The notes below the pieces were generated by a model, which worked only from the letters and a program-made list of their open reading frames with translations, was not told the DNA's origin and ran no database searches. From Floccularia luteovirens (Eukaryota; Basidiomycota; Agaricomycetes; Agaricales; Squamanitaceae), in the NCBI GenBank assembly GCA_009739215.1, contig VSJF01000002.1, forward strand, positions 1,364,001 through 1,428,000: 64,000 nucleotides of DNA, in the 5' to 3' direction. Positions within the stretch are counted from its first letter, which is position 1. Every line of letters begins with the position of its first letter. The translations under genes were made by a program, and so were the position numbers. Below are positions 22,739 through 35,052 of the stretch, in pieces.

Positions 22739-23341
22739 TATTATAACCTTATCCGGATATCGTTTATCTCCCTGGACTTTAGACCACATGCATAACATGT
22801 TCTTGCTTTATTTCTATATTTCTTATACATGTTGTACTTATGACTTGTGCTTTGGTTCTCTTAACTCATAATGACTTGTATAGGCTTCTAAATGACTTGT
22901 AGATACTTCTGTATGACTCTGCATTAACTCATAGCTTACTAAGCAAGCATGCAATAGGTTATAATTAGAAGTAGTGTACTTGTATTTAAGTAGTACAAAA
23001 CTATAGGCAAGTCTCAGCTTGATCTTAGTTTCAAGTACCCTCTAATACAGGTGATTACTCTGTTACCTCTGTGACAACTAAGAGACCACTCCCTCTCCTA
23101 TCTAGAATGACAGGATCATTGTATATAATAGCACAAGTGACACCATACATGCTAAAAGGCCTGCATATTTATCCTCTGTAACTGACCTTAGAGAGGCCCT
23201 GATGAGTGGCAGTTAAAAACTTGTATAGTGGTATCTCCCACTATTGTGCTTGAGAAATCTGACAAGCATTCAACTACTCCCTAACTCAGATGGCCAAATG
23301 ATGAGACAGACAAACAACGATACAAACCCCTAACAGTAACA
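22739..23341 (+). repeat. Solo LTR, family D
   Basis: 603 bp from TATTATAACC to CAGTAACA, flanked by the 5-bp duplication ATAGG (22734-22738 and 23342-23346). It is the best-delimited member of family D. Confidence 0.9.
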
Positions 23342-23419
23342 ATAGGCAATTATCAGAGCTGTTATGATTATGATTGGCTTCTTAATAGCATGTGTAAGAG
23401 CAACTGGGTGGTTCACACA

Positions 23420-25318
23420 ATGATGCAGCCAGACAATGAGCATTCTCCTCTTGTACTGCCTGTTCAAGCAGAATATGAACCTTCTCCTTCTCCACTTGTA
23501 CTTGCTACTCCACTACAGTCACCTAGTCCTCAACCAATCTCCTTGCCATGCACTCCTATCAGACAATTCACACCCAATCCAGTAACTCCTCCTTTAGCTC
23601 TTAGGAGAACCAGAAGAAATATTCAACCTCCTGGTGAATGGTGGAAAGTCAGACACTCCCCTGCAATCCCTGAGACTTCTTCTGAATCTGAAGCAGATGT
23701 TGCTGATGATGAAGAAGAGTTCAGTGGTGTTGCTACTGCTACTTGGTGTTACAGAGCCTAATACATACAAACAGGCAATAAAAGCACCACATGCAGAACT
23801 ATGGAGACAGGCAGCTGCAGATAAGCTTAAGGCTCTTATGGACAATGGTACTTGGGACTTGGCCTTGTTGCCAAAGGACAGACAGGCAATAGGTAGTAAA
23901 TGGATGTTCAAAGTAAAGAGAAATGCAGATGGCTTAGTTGAAAGATACAAAGCTAGACTAGTTGCAAAGGGATTCTCTCAGAGACCTAGCTTAGACTTCA
24001 CTGAAGTCTTTGCACCCACATTCAGAATGGCTTTAATCAGAACCATTATTGCACTAGCAGCTAAACACAACTACCATTTGCACTCTATTGACATCTCATC
24101 TGCCTTCCTAAATGGTGATCTAGAGGAAGATATCTACATGCAATAGCCTGCTGGCTTTGAGCAACTTGGACTAGACTATGTTTGTAAACTCAAAAAGTCT
24201 ATTTATGGTCTAAGGCAATCTGCCAGACAGTGGAATAAGAAGCTTCATATAGCTCTTAGCAGCATGGGATACAACAGATTGAAATCAGATAGGAGTATCT
24301 ATGTGTATGCCAAAGAAGGAGTCCTAGTCATTATTCCTGTGTATATTAATGACATTACTCTTGCATCAAACTCTACCTCTAAGATTAATTCCACAATCAA
24401 AGAGCTGGAGAGTCACTTTAAACTCAGGAATATTGGACCTACTACTTGGCTACTTGGCATGAAAATCAATGTTGATTCTGCCAAATATACTATCTCCTTA
24501 TCCTAGCAACAGTATATTAATGACATGCTTGTGCAGTATGGCTTTACTGATTGCAATCCAATCTCTACTCTCATGGATTCAGGACTTGTACTAGAGAAAA
24601 CTCAAACCCTCTCTGATGAGGATGTAGAGTTTATGTCCAAGGTTCCCTACTTGTCTGCTATTGGCACTCTCACCTACTTGGCTCAATGCACTAGACCTGA
24701 CATCTCATTTGCTGTTGGTACACTTGCTAAGTATAACTCCAATCCTAATCCAACTCATTGGAAGGCTGTCAAGCATGTATTTAGATACTTGCAAGGACAC
24801 CAAGGACTATGAGCTTGTGTATAGGCAAGATGATGCTAAGGAGCTATTTATCACATACTCTGATGCAAATCATGGTGCATGCAAAGACACTGGTAGATCT
24901 ACTGGTGGCTATTGTGTTATGATTGGCAGTGGTGCAGTTAGCTGGTCTTCTAAGCTGCAGACTTGTGTTGCACTAGTCTTCTACTGAAGCAGAGTACATG
25001 GCAGCTATTGAAGCAGGCAAAGAGCTCAAATAGATAAGAAGCCTACTTGGTGAATTTGGATATACCTTTACTAAAGCATCTACTCTTTGTATTGACAACT
25101 AGTCTGCAATTAGTATGTCTAAGAATCCAGAACATCATAGTAGAATGAAGCATCTTAACTTGAAGTTCCACTGGCTTAGAGAGAATATAGAGTCTGGCAT
25201 CATCAATCCAATACATGTTGGTACCAATGATATGGTTGCAGACTGTCTGACCAAACCTCTTGCTAGAATCAAGCATGACAAATATAGAATAGGACTTGGC
25301 CTTGTATCCAAGAAATAG
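23420..25318 (+). pseudogene. Copia-B pol pseudogene (RT and RNase H)
   Basis: Readable in pieces: linker (23420-about 23740), RT palm start with WMFKVKRNADG and FSQRPSLDFTEVFAP (about 23880-24146), RT catalytic segment with YINDITLAS (24264-24506; the first catalytic Asp of YIDD is Asn here), thumb/connection (24525-24812) and RNase H with YSDANHG (24661-25318 in pieces). Stops at 24146, 24504, 25031 and 25100 are TAG where the intact copy has CAG or TGG. Frameshifts at about 23743, 24798 and 24976 are single-base insertions. Not functional. Confidence 0.9.
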
Positions 25319-25344
25319 TCTGACATGTAGCATTAAGAGGGCTA

Positions 25345-25669
25345 TGTTACAATAGTCTACTGCTATATGTACAGATAGTATAAGATAGTAGTAGAATAGA
25401 AGGGAAAGGAAGAATGGGTTCTGGTTGGAAACCAGTGGTCTTATATAGATACCAGAGGTGCTTCTATCAGGGTAGCCTAGAAGCACTCAGGGTAGTCTAG
25501 AAGCACTGGTATTATAGCAACAAAAGTAGACTAGAAGCTGTCAGGGTAAGCTAGAAGCACTACTCTGAGCAGTCTAGAACAGTAGTCTAGGCCTTCCTGT
25601 ATTATATATAAGGAGGCCTCTGTAGCATACTTTCCCCCTAACTGAATACACACTATTCACACCTTAACA
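25345..25669 (+). repeat. 3' LTR of the decayed Copia-B copy
   Basis: 325 bp, TGTTACAATAG...CCTTAACA, same short subfamily as the intact element, preceded by AAGAGGGCTA. Confidence 0.92.
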
Positions 25670-26898
25670 CTTGTCCACCCCTATGCTGTTATCTCATGTG
25701 TAACTCCAAAAATAGCAAGGTATACTCCAGACTTTCATGATTATGTGCAATGTAAGTATTGTGCACTTGCTCACTAGCCTGTTGACTATACCAAACTCTT
25801 CATAACTACTTCATTCTCTTCTCTACTCTTTTGCTTATTTGAGATTAGATTCTCTCATACTCTTTGAACTATTTCTCCATTTATCTCATTTTTTGCACTA
25901 TCTTACAAATAGTAAAATTAAAAATACTTTGCTAGCTACTTGCAAATGTTCTCACTCTGTAGGAAGAATAAAAACTTGTACAGTAGTTAGAAAAATTCAG
26001 TTTCTTTTTCCCTCTCCTCAGAGAATATTCAGAAGCAGAGAAAACCAGCTTACTCTAAGTTTCTTTGCTTTTCCAACCAATTTCACCACTTTCACTCACT
26101 ATAAGTTGTCTAACTTGTCAAATATTGTTCTTTGCACTCTTCTGTTGGCATATTTGGGCCCTTTAGTGTAAAAACTTGCTTGTCCAAGTGAGGACCTTGC
26201 TGTCACTTTGTTCTCTCTTGCTTTGCTTGGATATCTCTCACCTTTGCTTATTCTCTCAATCTTGTCCTGTTTTTGCTCTCTTTATTTACTCTTAACATTG
26301 CATTTATCTGTAACCTCATACAACCTCTTTCTTACCTATCTGTAGAAGACATTTTAGATATATAGACAAAAGTGCTGTATTCTATAGATTTCTGAACCTA
26401 CTTGCACTTCATCTCTCTTTATTGCTCAAAGTATTTTTAGCCTTATAATGCATAGCACATTTACTGATATTATATCACATGCTGCCTAAAATAAAAGTGC
26501 ACTCTGAAACTCTATTGAGATTATCCATATAGTGCTGACATGCTTGAATTCTTGCTTGACTATTATTACAGAAATTGCAAACTCATATTGAGATTTCCAT
26601 TTAGTAAATTAAGCTGATCATGTCACTTTCCATTGTCTTGTTTTATTTAAACTTAGAGTGAAGTGCTACTCATCACTCCTTGTATATAATGTATTGCAGA
26701 TTTAATCATATGCAGATTAAACACAAAGCATTCTTGCTAAAGCATTTCATAGACCAGCTGTATTCTCTAGACTCAGGTGCACTAGGAAACATTCCTAAAG
26801 CTTGTATATATTTATTCTTGCTGATCTAATCACAGAATGACACACTAAGCACCAGGTAATCCAAATGCTGCCTTTATACTTTCTTTTACAAAGTATCC
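25670..26898. other. No gene recognised
   Basis: About 1.2 kb, T-rich on plus, between two Copia-B LTRs. The longest frame (25839-26171) has no known motif and looks like chance. No LTR ends, zinc knuckle or polymerase motif found. Confidence 0.5.
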
Positions 26899-27617
26899 GT
26901 TAGAGTGTAAATATAGTGTATTTACTTGGGGGGAAAGTATGCTACAGAGGTGTTGCGACAGCAACAATCACATGACTGATTACATAATTGATCATGTGAT
27001 GGAGCACATGACTGATGACGTGTCTCACACTCATATACTCTATGGCACGTGATATCCACGAACATTCTACAAGGTTCTATAACCTTCTATATGTAATCAC
27101 ATGATATGTTAGTGTACCTGCGCACGGACCATTGTACAAAGCTGTACAAACAGCAATTATGTATATAAGTAGAGCTACTGGACCTTATGTCCTTTGTCGA
27201 ATTACATTCATAGTAGTCAGTACTAGTTCTAAGTCTCTAAGTCTTAAGTAAGCTCTAAGGTAAGATCAGTCCCCTCTACTGTGTTAAACAGGGTGCTGCT
27301 CAACAAGAGGCCTCCTTATATACAATTCAGGAAGGCCTAGACTACTGTTCTAGACTGCTCAGGGTAGTGCTTCTAGCTTACCCTGACAGCTTCTAGTCTA
27401 CTTTTGTTGCTATAATACCAGTGCTTCTAGACTACCCTGAGTGCTTCTAGGCTACCCTGATAGAAGCACCTCTGGTATCTATATAAGACCACTGGTTTCC
27501 AACCAGAACCCATTCTTCCTTTCCCCTCCTGTCTACTATTACATACTATACTATACTATCCTCTTACTATTTTCTATCCTAGTATGTCTGTACATGTAGG
27601 AGTAGACTATTGTAACA
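26899..27617 (-). repeat. Copia-B LTR (long subfamily), split by family C LTR
   Basis: On minus TGTTACAATAG...TTAGAGTGTAA..., with a family C LTR at 26951-27305. It acts as 3' LTR of the minus-strand Copia-B piece to its right: the polypurine complement TAGCCCTCTTAAT follows at 27618. Confidence 0.9.
26951..27305 (+). repeat. Solo LTR, family C
   Basis: 355 bp, TGTTGCGACAGC...GCTGCTCAACA, with target duplication AGAGG at 26946-26950 and 27306-27310. Confidence 0.93.
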
Positions 27618-29689
27618 TAGCCCTCTTAATCCTATATGTAACAGACTATTTCTTGGTAACAAGTCCAAGTCCTATTCTGCATTTATCATGCTTGATTCTG
27701 GCAAGAGGTTTGGTAAGATAGTCTGCAACCATATCATTGGTGCCAACATGAATTAGAGTAATAATCCTAGCTTTCACATTCTCTCTAAGCCAATGGAACT
27801 TCAAGTTAAGATGCTTCATTTTACTATGATGCTCAGGATTCTTGGACATACTGATTGCAGACTAGTTGTTAATGCAAAGAGTAGAAGGTTTATCAAATGT
27901 GTATCCAAACTCTCCTAGAAGACTTCTCATCCATTTAAGCTCTTTGCCTGCTTCAATAGCTGCCATGTACTCTGCTTCAGTAGAAGACAGTGCAACACAA
28001 GTCTGCAGCTTAGAAGACCAGCTAACTGCACCACTGCCAATCATAACACAATAGCCACCAGTAGATCTACCAGTGTCTTTGCATGCACCATGATTTGCAT
28101 CAGAGTATGTGATAAACAGCTTCTTAGCATCATCTTGCCTGTATACAAGCTTATAGTCCTTAGTGCCTTGCAAGTATCTAAATACATGCTTGACAGCCTT
28201 CCAATGAGTTGGATTAGGATTGGAGTTGTATTTAGCAAGTGTACTAACAGCAAATGAGATGTCAGGTCTAGTGCATTGAGCCAAGTAGGTGAGAGAGCCA
28301 ACAGCAGACAGATATAGAACTTTAGACATAAACTCTACATCCTTATTAGAGAGGGTTTGAGTCTTTTCTAGTGCAAGTCCAGGATCTATAGGAGTAGAGA
28401 TTGGATTGCAATCAGTAAAGCCATACTGAACAAGCATGTCATTAATGTACTATTGCTGGGATAAGGAGATAGTGTGTTTGGCAGAATCAACATTGATTTT
28501 CATGTCAAGTAGCCAAGTAGTAGGTCCAATATTCCTGAGTTTAAAGTGACTCTCTAGCTCTTTGATTGTGGAATTAATCTTAGAGGTAGAGTTTGATACA
28601 AGAGTAATGTCATTAATATACACAAGAATAATGACTAGGACTCCTTCTTTGGCATACACATAGATACTCCTATCTGATTTCAATCTGTTGTATCCCATGC
28701 TGCTAAGAGCTATATGAAGCTTCTTATTCCACTATCTGGCAGATTGCCTTAGACCATAAATAGACTTTTTGAGTTTACACACATAGTCTAGTCCAAGTTG
28801 CTCAAAGCCAGCAGGCTGTTGCATGTAGATGTCTTCCTCTAGATCACCATTCAGGAAGGCAGATGAGATGTCAATAGAGTGCAGATGGTAGTTGTGCTTA
28901 GCTGCTAGTACAATAATGGTTCTGATTGAAGCTATTCTGAATGTGGGTGCAAAGACTTCAGTGAAGTCTAAGCCAGGTCTCTGAGAGAACCCCTTTGCAA
29001 CTAGTCTAGCTTTGTATCTTTCAACTGAGCTATCTGCATTCCTCTTTACTTTAAACACCCATTTACTACCTATTGCCTGTTTGTTCTTTGGCAACAAGGC
29101 CAATTCCCAAGTACTATTATCCATGAGTGCTTTGATCTCATCAGCAGCTGCCTATCTCTATAGTTCTGCATCTGGTGCTTTCATTGTCTGTTTATATGTA
29201 TTAGGCTCTGTAACACCAGAGGCAACACCACTGAACTCTTCTTCATTATCAGCAATATCTGCTTCAGACTCAGAGGATGTTTCAGGGATAGCAGGAGAGT
29301 GTCTAACTTTCCACCATTCACTAGGAGGTTGAATATTCCTCCTAGTCCTTCTTTGAGCTAAAGGAGGACTAACTGGATTTGGTGTAAAGTGTCTGACTGG
29401 AGTTTGTGGTAAAGAGGCTAGTTGTGGACTAGAAGATGGTGGCAGAGATACTGGTTCTGGACTGGGGGACTGTAGAGGTACAGGAAGTGCAAGGGGAGAA
29501 GGAGCATCAAGCTCTACTTCAACAGGAACAACAAGAGACTTGTCATTATTTGACAACATTGGCAAATAGATCACAGAAGATGAGATAAAGGGAGTGGCTG
29601 ACTGATTTCTAGGAATGTCATACCCCTCTAAATCTGGCATGTCACTACCATTGATAGGATTTATGTTATGAGGTACAGGAATAGAGTTC
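27618..29689 (-). pseudogene. Copia-B pol 3' half, minus strand, decayed
   Basis: Reads from the integrase-RT linker (SDMPDLEGYDIP..., 29640) through RT (28732-29124, WVFKVKRNADSSVE; 28450-28698, with YINDITL in place of YIDD) to RNase H (27862-28437, YSDANHGACKDTG, SSTEAEYMAA; 27646-27849). Interrupting stops at about 27860, 28449, 28731 and 29155 correspond to CAG or TGG codons of the intact copy. It ends at 29689 exactly where a family A LTR starts. The missing 5' half of such an element lies at 41404-44182. Confidence 0.9.
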
Positions 29690-30106
29690 TGTTAAAGTTA
29701 GTAGATGCCATAACACAGGCATTAGTAAAGTATTAGTTCACACTTTGTGCACTTTAATGTAAATGCCACAATAGTGGCATTAGTAAAATACTTTCATTTT
29801 GCACTTTTATACTTAGTTTACATTTCTTAATGTTTCTCCTTTTGTTTTGTAGTTGTAGGTCCACTGAGTGTTGTAAAACACTCAAACACAATATAGTGGA
29901 CACTATTTATCATGCCTTATGGTTTCCTGGGTACAACAGGGCCAAACAAGTGTGCTTTCCTTATATATCTAGAGATAGATACTAGATACTTGCTGAAAAC
30001 AAAGTTAATCATATTACACTTGTTTGAACGCATTTTAGAGGGTTTCTTGCATTATATCTGACTGCTTACAGTAGTACAATTGCAGAGTTCAGTTTGAACT
30101 TCAACA
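29690..30106 (+). repeat. LTR family A (Copia-A type)
   Basis: 417 bp, TGTTAAAG...TTCAACA. Flanks AGTTC and CTATA do not match; the left flank is Copia-B, the right flank repeat K. It is therefore not a simple solo insertion. Confidence 0.9.
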
Positions 30107-31198
30107 CTATAGTACTCCATAGTGCTTCATAGATATTTGTATAGTAATCCATAGTGTTCCATAGTGCTCATAGTGCCCATAGCATGGGTTCTCAACTCCA
30201 GAGCACTCCATAGTACTACTATAATAGTATATATACTTTATTGAATTATTCATTTTATTATATTTATTTTATTTTTATTACTACAATTACTACATACTAC
30301 TATATAATACTACATAGAAGAAATTTAAAAAAAAGACAAAAAAAGTTGGACAAAAAAATATAAAAAGTTGGGAAAAAAAACATAAAAAGTCAAAAAAAAA
30401 ACATAAAAAAGTTAGAAAAAAAAACATAAAAAAAGTTGGAAGAAAACATAGAAAATAAAAAATAAAAAAAATATACCAAGTTGGAAAAAAAACATATCAA
30501 GTCGGAAAACATAACTGAAAAGACAGAAGAAGTCAGAAACATGATAAAAAAGGGAAAGATTGGAAACATACTAAAAAAGGCAAAAAAAAGTTAGAAACAT
30601 ATAGAAAGAAAGAAAAAAGTTGAAAACATATGAAAAAAACAAGGAAAAAAGTTGGACACATGAAACAAGAGAAAGGGGATTGAAAACATAACTAGAAAGA
30701 GAGGAAATGTATAAAAAAAGAAGGAAAAAGTCAGACATACAGGGGAGAAAGTTGAAAACATATAAAAAAAGTGAAAAAAAGTGGACACAAAACATACCAA
30801 ATGCTCAAGCTATTACATCTCCTCAACTCCTTCTATCCCTAGGTCCTGACAACGAGCAGATATGGCAAAGATATATGACAATAGAATGAATCTAGGAAAA
30901 GGATGTCAGTAAAAGAAAAGAAGAAAAGAATGACTTATAAAGATAAAGGTTGAAAACTTCAAAGCAAAAAAAAAAAGTTGAAGTTGAAAGTATGCCACAT
31001 CAGCCACAGGTCACATGACTTTGCTGAAGTTGAAATTTGAACTTCAAAAAAAATTTTTTTTCTAAGTCCAAAAATCTTTCTAAGTCCAAGTCCGATGTTT
31101 TGCTTATCTAATCCAAAAAGCAGAATAGTACTCTAAGTCAAAATACTACAGATTACTATACATTATTATATAAATTTATATAGCATCTATAGAATACT
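30107..31198. repeat. AT-rich palindromic repeat K, copy 2
   Basis: Same order as copy 1 at 18871-20010: CCATAGTGCTCCATAG words, then the A-rich AAACATA/AAGTTGGA ladder (30310-30790), then the AAGTCC...GTTTTGCTTATCTAATCC tail. No coding frame with recognisable content. Confidence 0.75.
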
Positions 31199-32524
31199 TG
31201 TTATGACCTTATTCAGATACACACTTATCTCCCTAGATTTTAGACCATGCGTATTATGCATTCCTGCCTCGTTACTTACTTTCTCATACATGTGTTGTAT
31301 ATGACTCACGTTTTGGTTCTTATGACTTAGATAGTCTTCTATATGACTAGAGTACACTTCTGTATAACTCCACATTGACTTGTAGCTTATTGAGCAAGAC
31401 ATTCAGCAATTCTTACGCAATCGACTACCCAAATTTCATATTGCGAAGCCCCAGACGCCACAAATGCCCCGCTCAGGACACGCGCCCCCATTCTTAATTC
31501 CCGCAGCGCACTCTTCCAGATGCCACATAGCTTAATGAGGACCACGTGGCCTGCTGATGCGATCAACCATCAACTTTAGCTCACAAGCCCCTCGGCCGCC
31601 GCGTTTCCTAAAATTAGCCGGTAAAAACCCCGTATCAGCGCCATCACTTATCTGATCATCGGTCTTAATCGGGATTATCACGCAGATTTGCCTTTCGGAC
31701 CAAGAAAACAGCGCTCCTGCTAATATTGATGCACAGGATCACGACTACCTTGGTCACGTGTGATGCGAGCGCACAGCAACGCTCAGCCTTGCTGTGTTTC
31801 CGCAAGGCAGACCAGATGGCCCTCCAGCATTGTTTAGCCTTTATTTCTCTTTTGTGAGTTTCACAATTCTATAACCAGTATAGCGCATGTTCCTGGTGAT
31901 GCCCCTTGCGATTTTTTTTACCGCTACCATTCATTAAATTTAGTACATTTCTCCGATTACTTAGTACTCTTTCCGCAACGCCCGTAGATATAAAAGATTG
32001 TAACTTCGATAGTGAAAGAAACAAGTTTCTACGATCCCAATCAGTTAGCGTCTAAAGTCTAAAAACCACTCTCAACCTACATATCCCTCACGCACCAAGC
32101 GCACCCGCACTCCGCAAGATAACGCGCTCGCGCACATCTAACTGCGCTTCTCTAACGCGGACTTCGTCCGCATTCTTCCACACCTGCGCGCTACCACTGT
32201 GCACTCCGTTATTTAATCCATAAGTCCACTCCTTAAATACAACCACCTAAGTTCTCAACAAGGAACTTTCTTCAGAATTAGCAGACGGACGCGCTGCTCC
32301 CCATTAGGCTTCTGAGCCTGCTCGCACTTACCTGTCCTTCAACGCAATAGGTTATTATTAGAAGTAGTGTACTTGTACTTAAGTAGTGTGAAACTACAGA
32401 CAAGCTCCAGCTTGATCTTAGTTTTGAGTACCCTCTAATACAGGCAATTACTCTATTACCTTCATAACATTCTAAGTGACTCTCCCTTCTCTGTCTAGGA
32501 TGGTAGGATCATTGTATATAGTGG
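31199..32524 (+). repeat. LTR family D, split by family H copy 1
   Basis: D sequence at 31199-31398 and 32344-32524 (TGTTATGACC..., resuming GCAATAGGTTATTATTAG). The 3' end is cut by a second family H copy at 32525. Confidence 0.8.
31399..32343 (+). repeat. CpG-rich long LTR, family H copy 1 (5'-truncated)
   Basis: About 945 bp, much richer in CpG than its surroundings. TATAAAAG at about 31991 is a likely promoter box. It matches 32525-33828 (same strand) and 38181-39263 (inverted). It lacks the first roughly 110 bp of the family. Confidence 0.8.
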
Positions 32525-33828
32525 TGTGGGAAACCCCTACTACCTCGGAACAGATATGGTAAGCCCAAGACATAGTCTAAGCCTAATGCGCATCAGAGAA
32601 CATCCCCAACCAATCACAATGTGAAGCACAACATTCAGTAATTCTTATGCAATTGACTACCCAACTTTCATATTGCAAAGCCCCAGACACCACAAATGCC
32701 CCGCTCAATACTAGTGATAGCCAGGACATATGCCCCCATTCTTAATTCCCACAGCACACTCTTCCAGATGCCACATAGCTTAATGAGGACCACACAGCCC
32801 GCTGATGCCATCAACCATCAACTTTAGCTCACAAGCCCCTCGGCCACTGCATTTCCTAAAATTAGCTGGTAAAACCCCCATATCAGCACCATCACTTATC
32901 TAATCATCAGTCTTAATTGGGATTATCATGCAAATTTGCCTTTCAGACCAAGAAAACAGCACTCCTGCTAATATTAGTGCACAGGATCATGACTACCTTG
33001 GTCACGTGTGATGCAAGCACACAGCAATGCTCAGCCTTGCTGTAAGGGAAACCCCAAGTTCAACCTTTTGAACCCTTTGAAACTACTCAGCAATACCTCA
33101 ACACCACTTCCCACTACCCTCAATACAACTTCAACATGCTTACTATCAGAGAGTTATATATTTAGATACAGTTACTAAGGTTGCCACCCATCTAAGATGG
33201 TAACCCTCCTTTGATACCTCTTCTATTTTTATCCACATATATAGCAACACTCCTGGACAGAAATCCTTAGACTTTTCTCTTTGGATTTCCTGTCCAGGTG
33301 AGTAGATAGAATATGTATACTTTACAATATAATAACTTCAGATTTCCTGTCTAGTTCGACATGCTTCCTGTTTCGCAGCCTGTTGCAACACTTCGAAACA
33401 TGCACCACATGAACTGCCCAGTTGCTCTTACACTTGCTATATTTCTGCAAGGCAGACTAGATGGCCCTCCAGCATTGTTTAGCCTTTCTTTCTCTTTTGT
33501 GAGTTTCACAATTCTATAACTAGTATAGTGCATGTTCCTGGTGATGTCCCTTGCAATTTTTTTTACTGTTACCATTCATTAAATTTAGTACATATTTCCA
33601 ATTACTTAGTACTCTTTCCGCAACACCCATAGATATAAAAGATTGTAACTTAGATAGTGAAAGGAACAAGTTTCTACCATCCCAATCAGTTAGCATCTAA
33701 AATCTAAAAACCACTCTCAACCTACTTATCCCACATGCATCAAGCGCACTCACACTCCACAAGATAACACGCTTGCACACATCTAACTATGCTTCTCTAA
33801 CACAGACTTTGTCTGCATTCTTCCACAT
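32525..33828 (+). repeat. Family H copy 2, CpG-depleted, split by family F
   Basis: Starts TGTGGGAAACCCC and parallels copy 1 base for base, but nearly every CpG of copy 1 is TpG or CpA. Family F is inserted at 33041-33432. The 3' end is lost after about 33828. Confidence 0.85.
33041..33432 (+). repeat. Solo LTR, family F
   Basis: 392 bp, TGTAAGGGAAACCCC...TGCTCTTACA, with target duplication CTTGC at 33036-33040 and 33433-33437. TATATAGC near 33239 is a TATA candidate. Confidence 0.93.
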
Positions 33829-34137
33829 CTATCTACAATTTGTATCAGTTCTAGTTTAATTTCTTAATAGTTTACAAAGACATCTTGTTTCAAAGATAGA
33901 TGGCTATCTGTTCTGTAGTCCAAAATGGTCCCTTTGTGAATGTAAGCTATTTTTCCCTGTTTTTTCCCATTTTTCTCTATTGTACTTATTAATTCCTTTC
34001 TGTTTATATCTGTTGTGAGTGGTTTTAGTGTTATAGCAGTACTAGTGACATGTTGAGATGAAAATTTGGTGAAAAAAGTGATGATAACAAGCTTTTAGAA
34101 GATGACAGTTAATGTTTCTGGCCTGAGGCCCATAACC
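33829..34137 (-). mobile_element. 5' leader of a Copia element (family J) with primer site
   Basis: On minus, the LTR at 34138-34305 is followed at once by GGTTATGGGCC (34127-34137), the half-tRNA(iMet) primer site seen in Copia-A and -B, then about 300 bp of leader with no intact gag. The rest of the element is absent. Confidence 0.6.
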
Positions 34138-34305
34138 TATAGCAACTACAGACTGTTGGAATGAGATAGTAATAGAGAATGAGTTAATTATATGATATAG
34201 TATATTATGACATATAGTAGATAGTTCTATATTATTATAAGTGAAGTACTGTTTGCTATAACTTAAGTGTGACTGTGATATGATGTATGTCACTTACTAC
34301 ATACT
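34138..34305 (-). repeat. LTR family J, partial
   Basis: The 3' part of the LTR abutting the primer site. It matches 15925-16083. It is cut by a family D LTR at 34306. Confidence 0.65.
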
Positions 34306-34588
34306 GTTATGACCTTATCCAGACTGCCACTATCTTCTAGAACTTTAGTACATGTATATAACCTCATTTTTATCTCATTTATTCTTTGACTCTTATGTTG
34401 CTTCCTATGACTTGTATTTGACTTCTTATGACTAGTACTACTTTGATATGACTTGTAATGGACTTGATGCTTATTTACACAGCACATAATCATAAGTCAG
34501 TAGATTATTATTAGTATAATCTCTTATAGTATTTAAGTAGCATGAAACTATAGACAAGCCTCAGCTTAATCTTAGTTTCAAGTATCAC
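34306..34588 (+). repeat. LTR family D, 5' half
   Basis: TGTTATGACCTTATCCAGAC... to TTTCAAGTATCAC; cut by a family E LTR. Confidence 0.78.
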
Positions 34589-35052
34589 TATCAAGAACTG
34601 ACTTCAGGGTCAACTCTGTGAACTCAGGTTAATACCCATTAGATGTTAGATGCAGCTTCAATAATGTCCATTGCATTCTGCTAACTTCCAATATCTAATT
34701 TATGAATGCTGAGGTAAATGTCTGAAGACTAGAGTTATTATAGAAAGAGGATAGAACTCAAGAAAATAAGAATATAAGTCTTAGTTGATATTCAAACTAC
34801 AGAACTATGTACATCTCTATAGTTTAAATACTAGTAACAATATATAAATATCCCTGAGAATGATAATGTGGGGAGGTACATTTAAAGGGGACTAAAGAAA
34901 TGATGAAAATAGGAAAAGTGTTTGTTACAAATGTTATGTAATATGAAGAATATATGTCCAAAAAATAGAGAAAAGGGAAAAGGTAATGAAAGAAAGTATA
35001 TTTAAGGTAAGGTTTAGATATCTGAGGTTTCAAAAATGATCGGATTCTAACA
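34589..35052 (-). repeat. LTR family E
   Basis: Inverted match to 40118-40598. On minus it starts TGTTAGAATCC and ends ...TTCTTGATA. Confidence 0.8.

Larger units (their letters stand above)
23420..25669 (+). mobile_element. Copia-B relative, 5'-truncated and decayed
   Basis: Corresponds to intact Copia-B from about base 4356 to its end, with 3' LTR at 25345-25669. The 5' end is a sharp truncation inside the integrase-RT linker. Nucleotide identity is high, but the frame is broken by stops and three or more 1-bp insertions. Confidence 0.93.

Noticed and set aside
25839..26171. 110-codon plus-strand frame between Copia-B LTRs
   Set aside because: Hydrophobic and Ser-rich by base composition only; no domain, no homologous context.
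34127..34137. GGCCCATAACC as part of a tRNA-Met gene
   Set aside because: Only the anticodon-arm complement is present, with no D- or T-arm, and it sits next to an LTR; it is a primer site.
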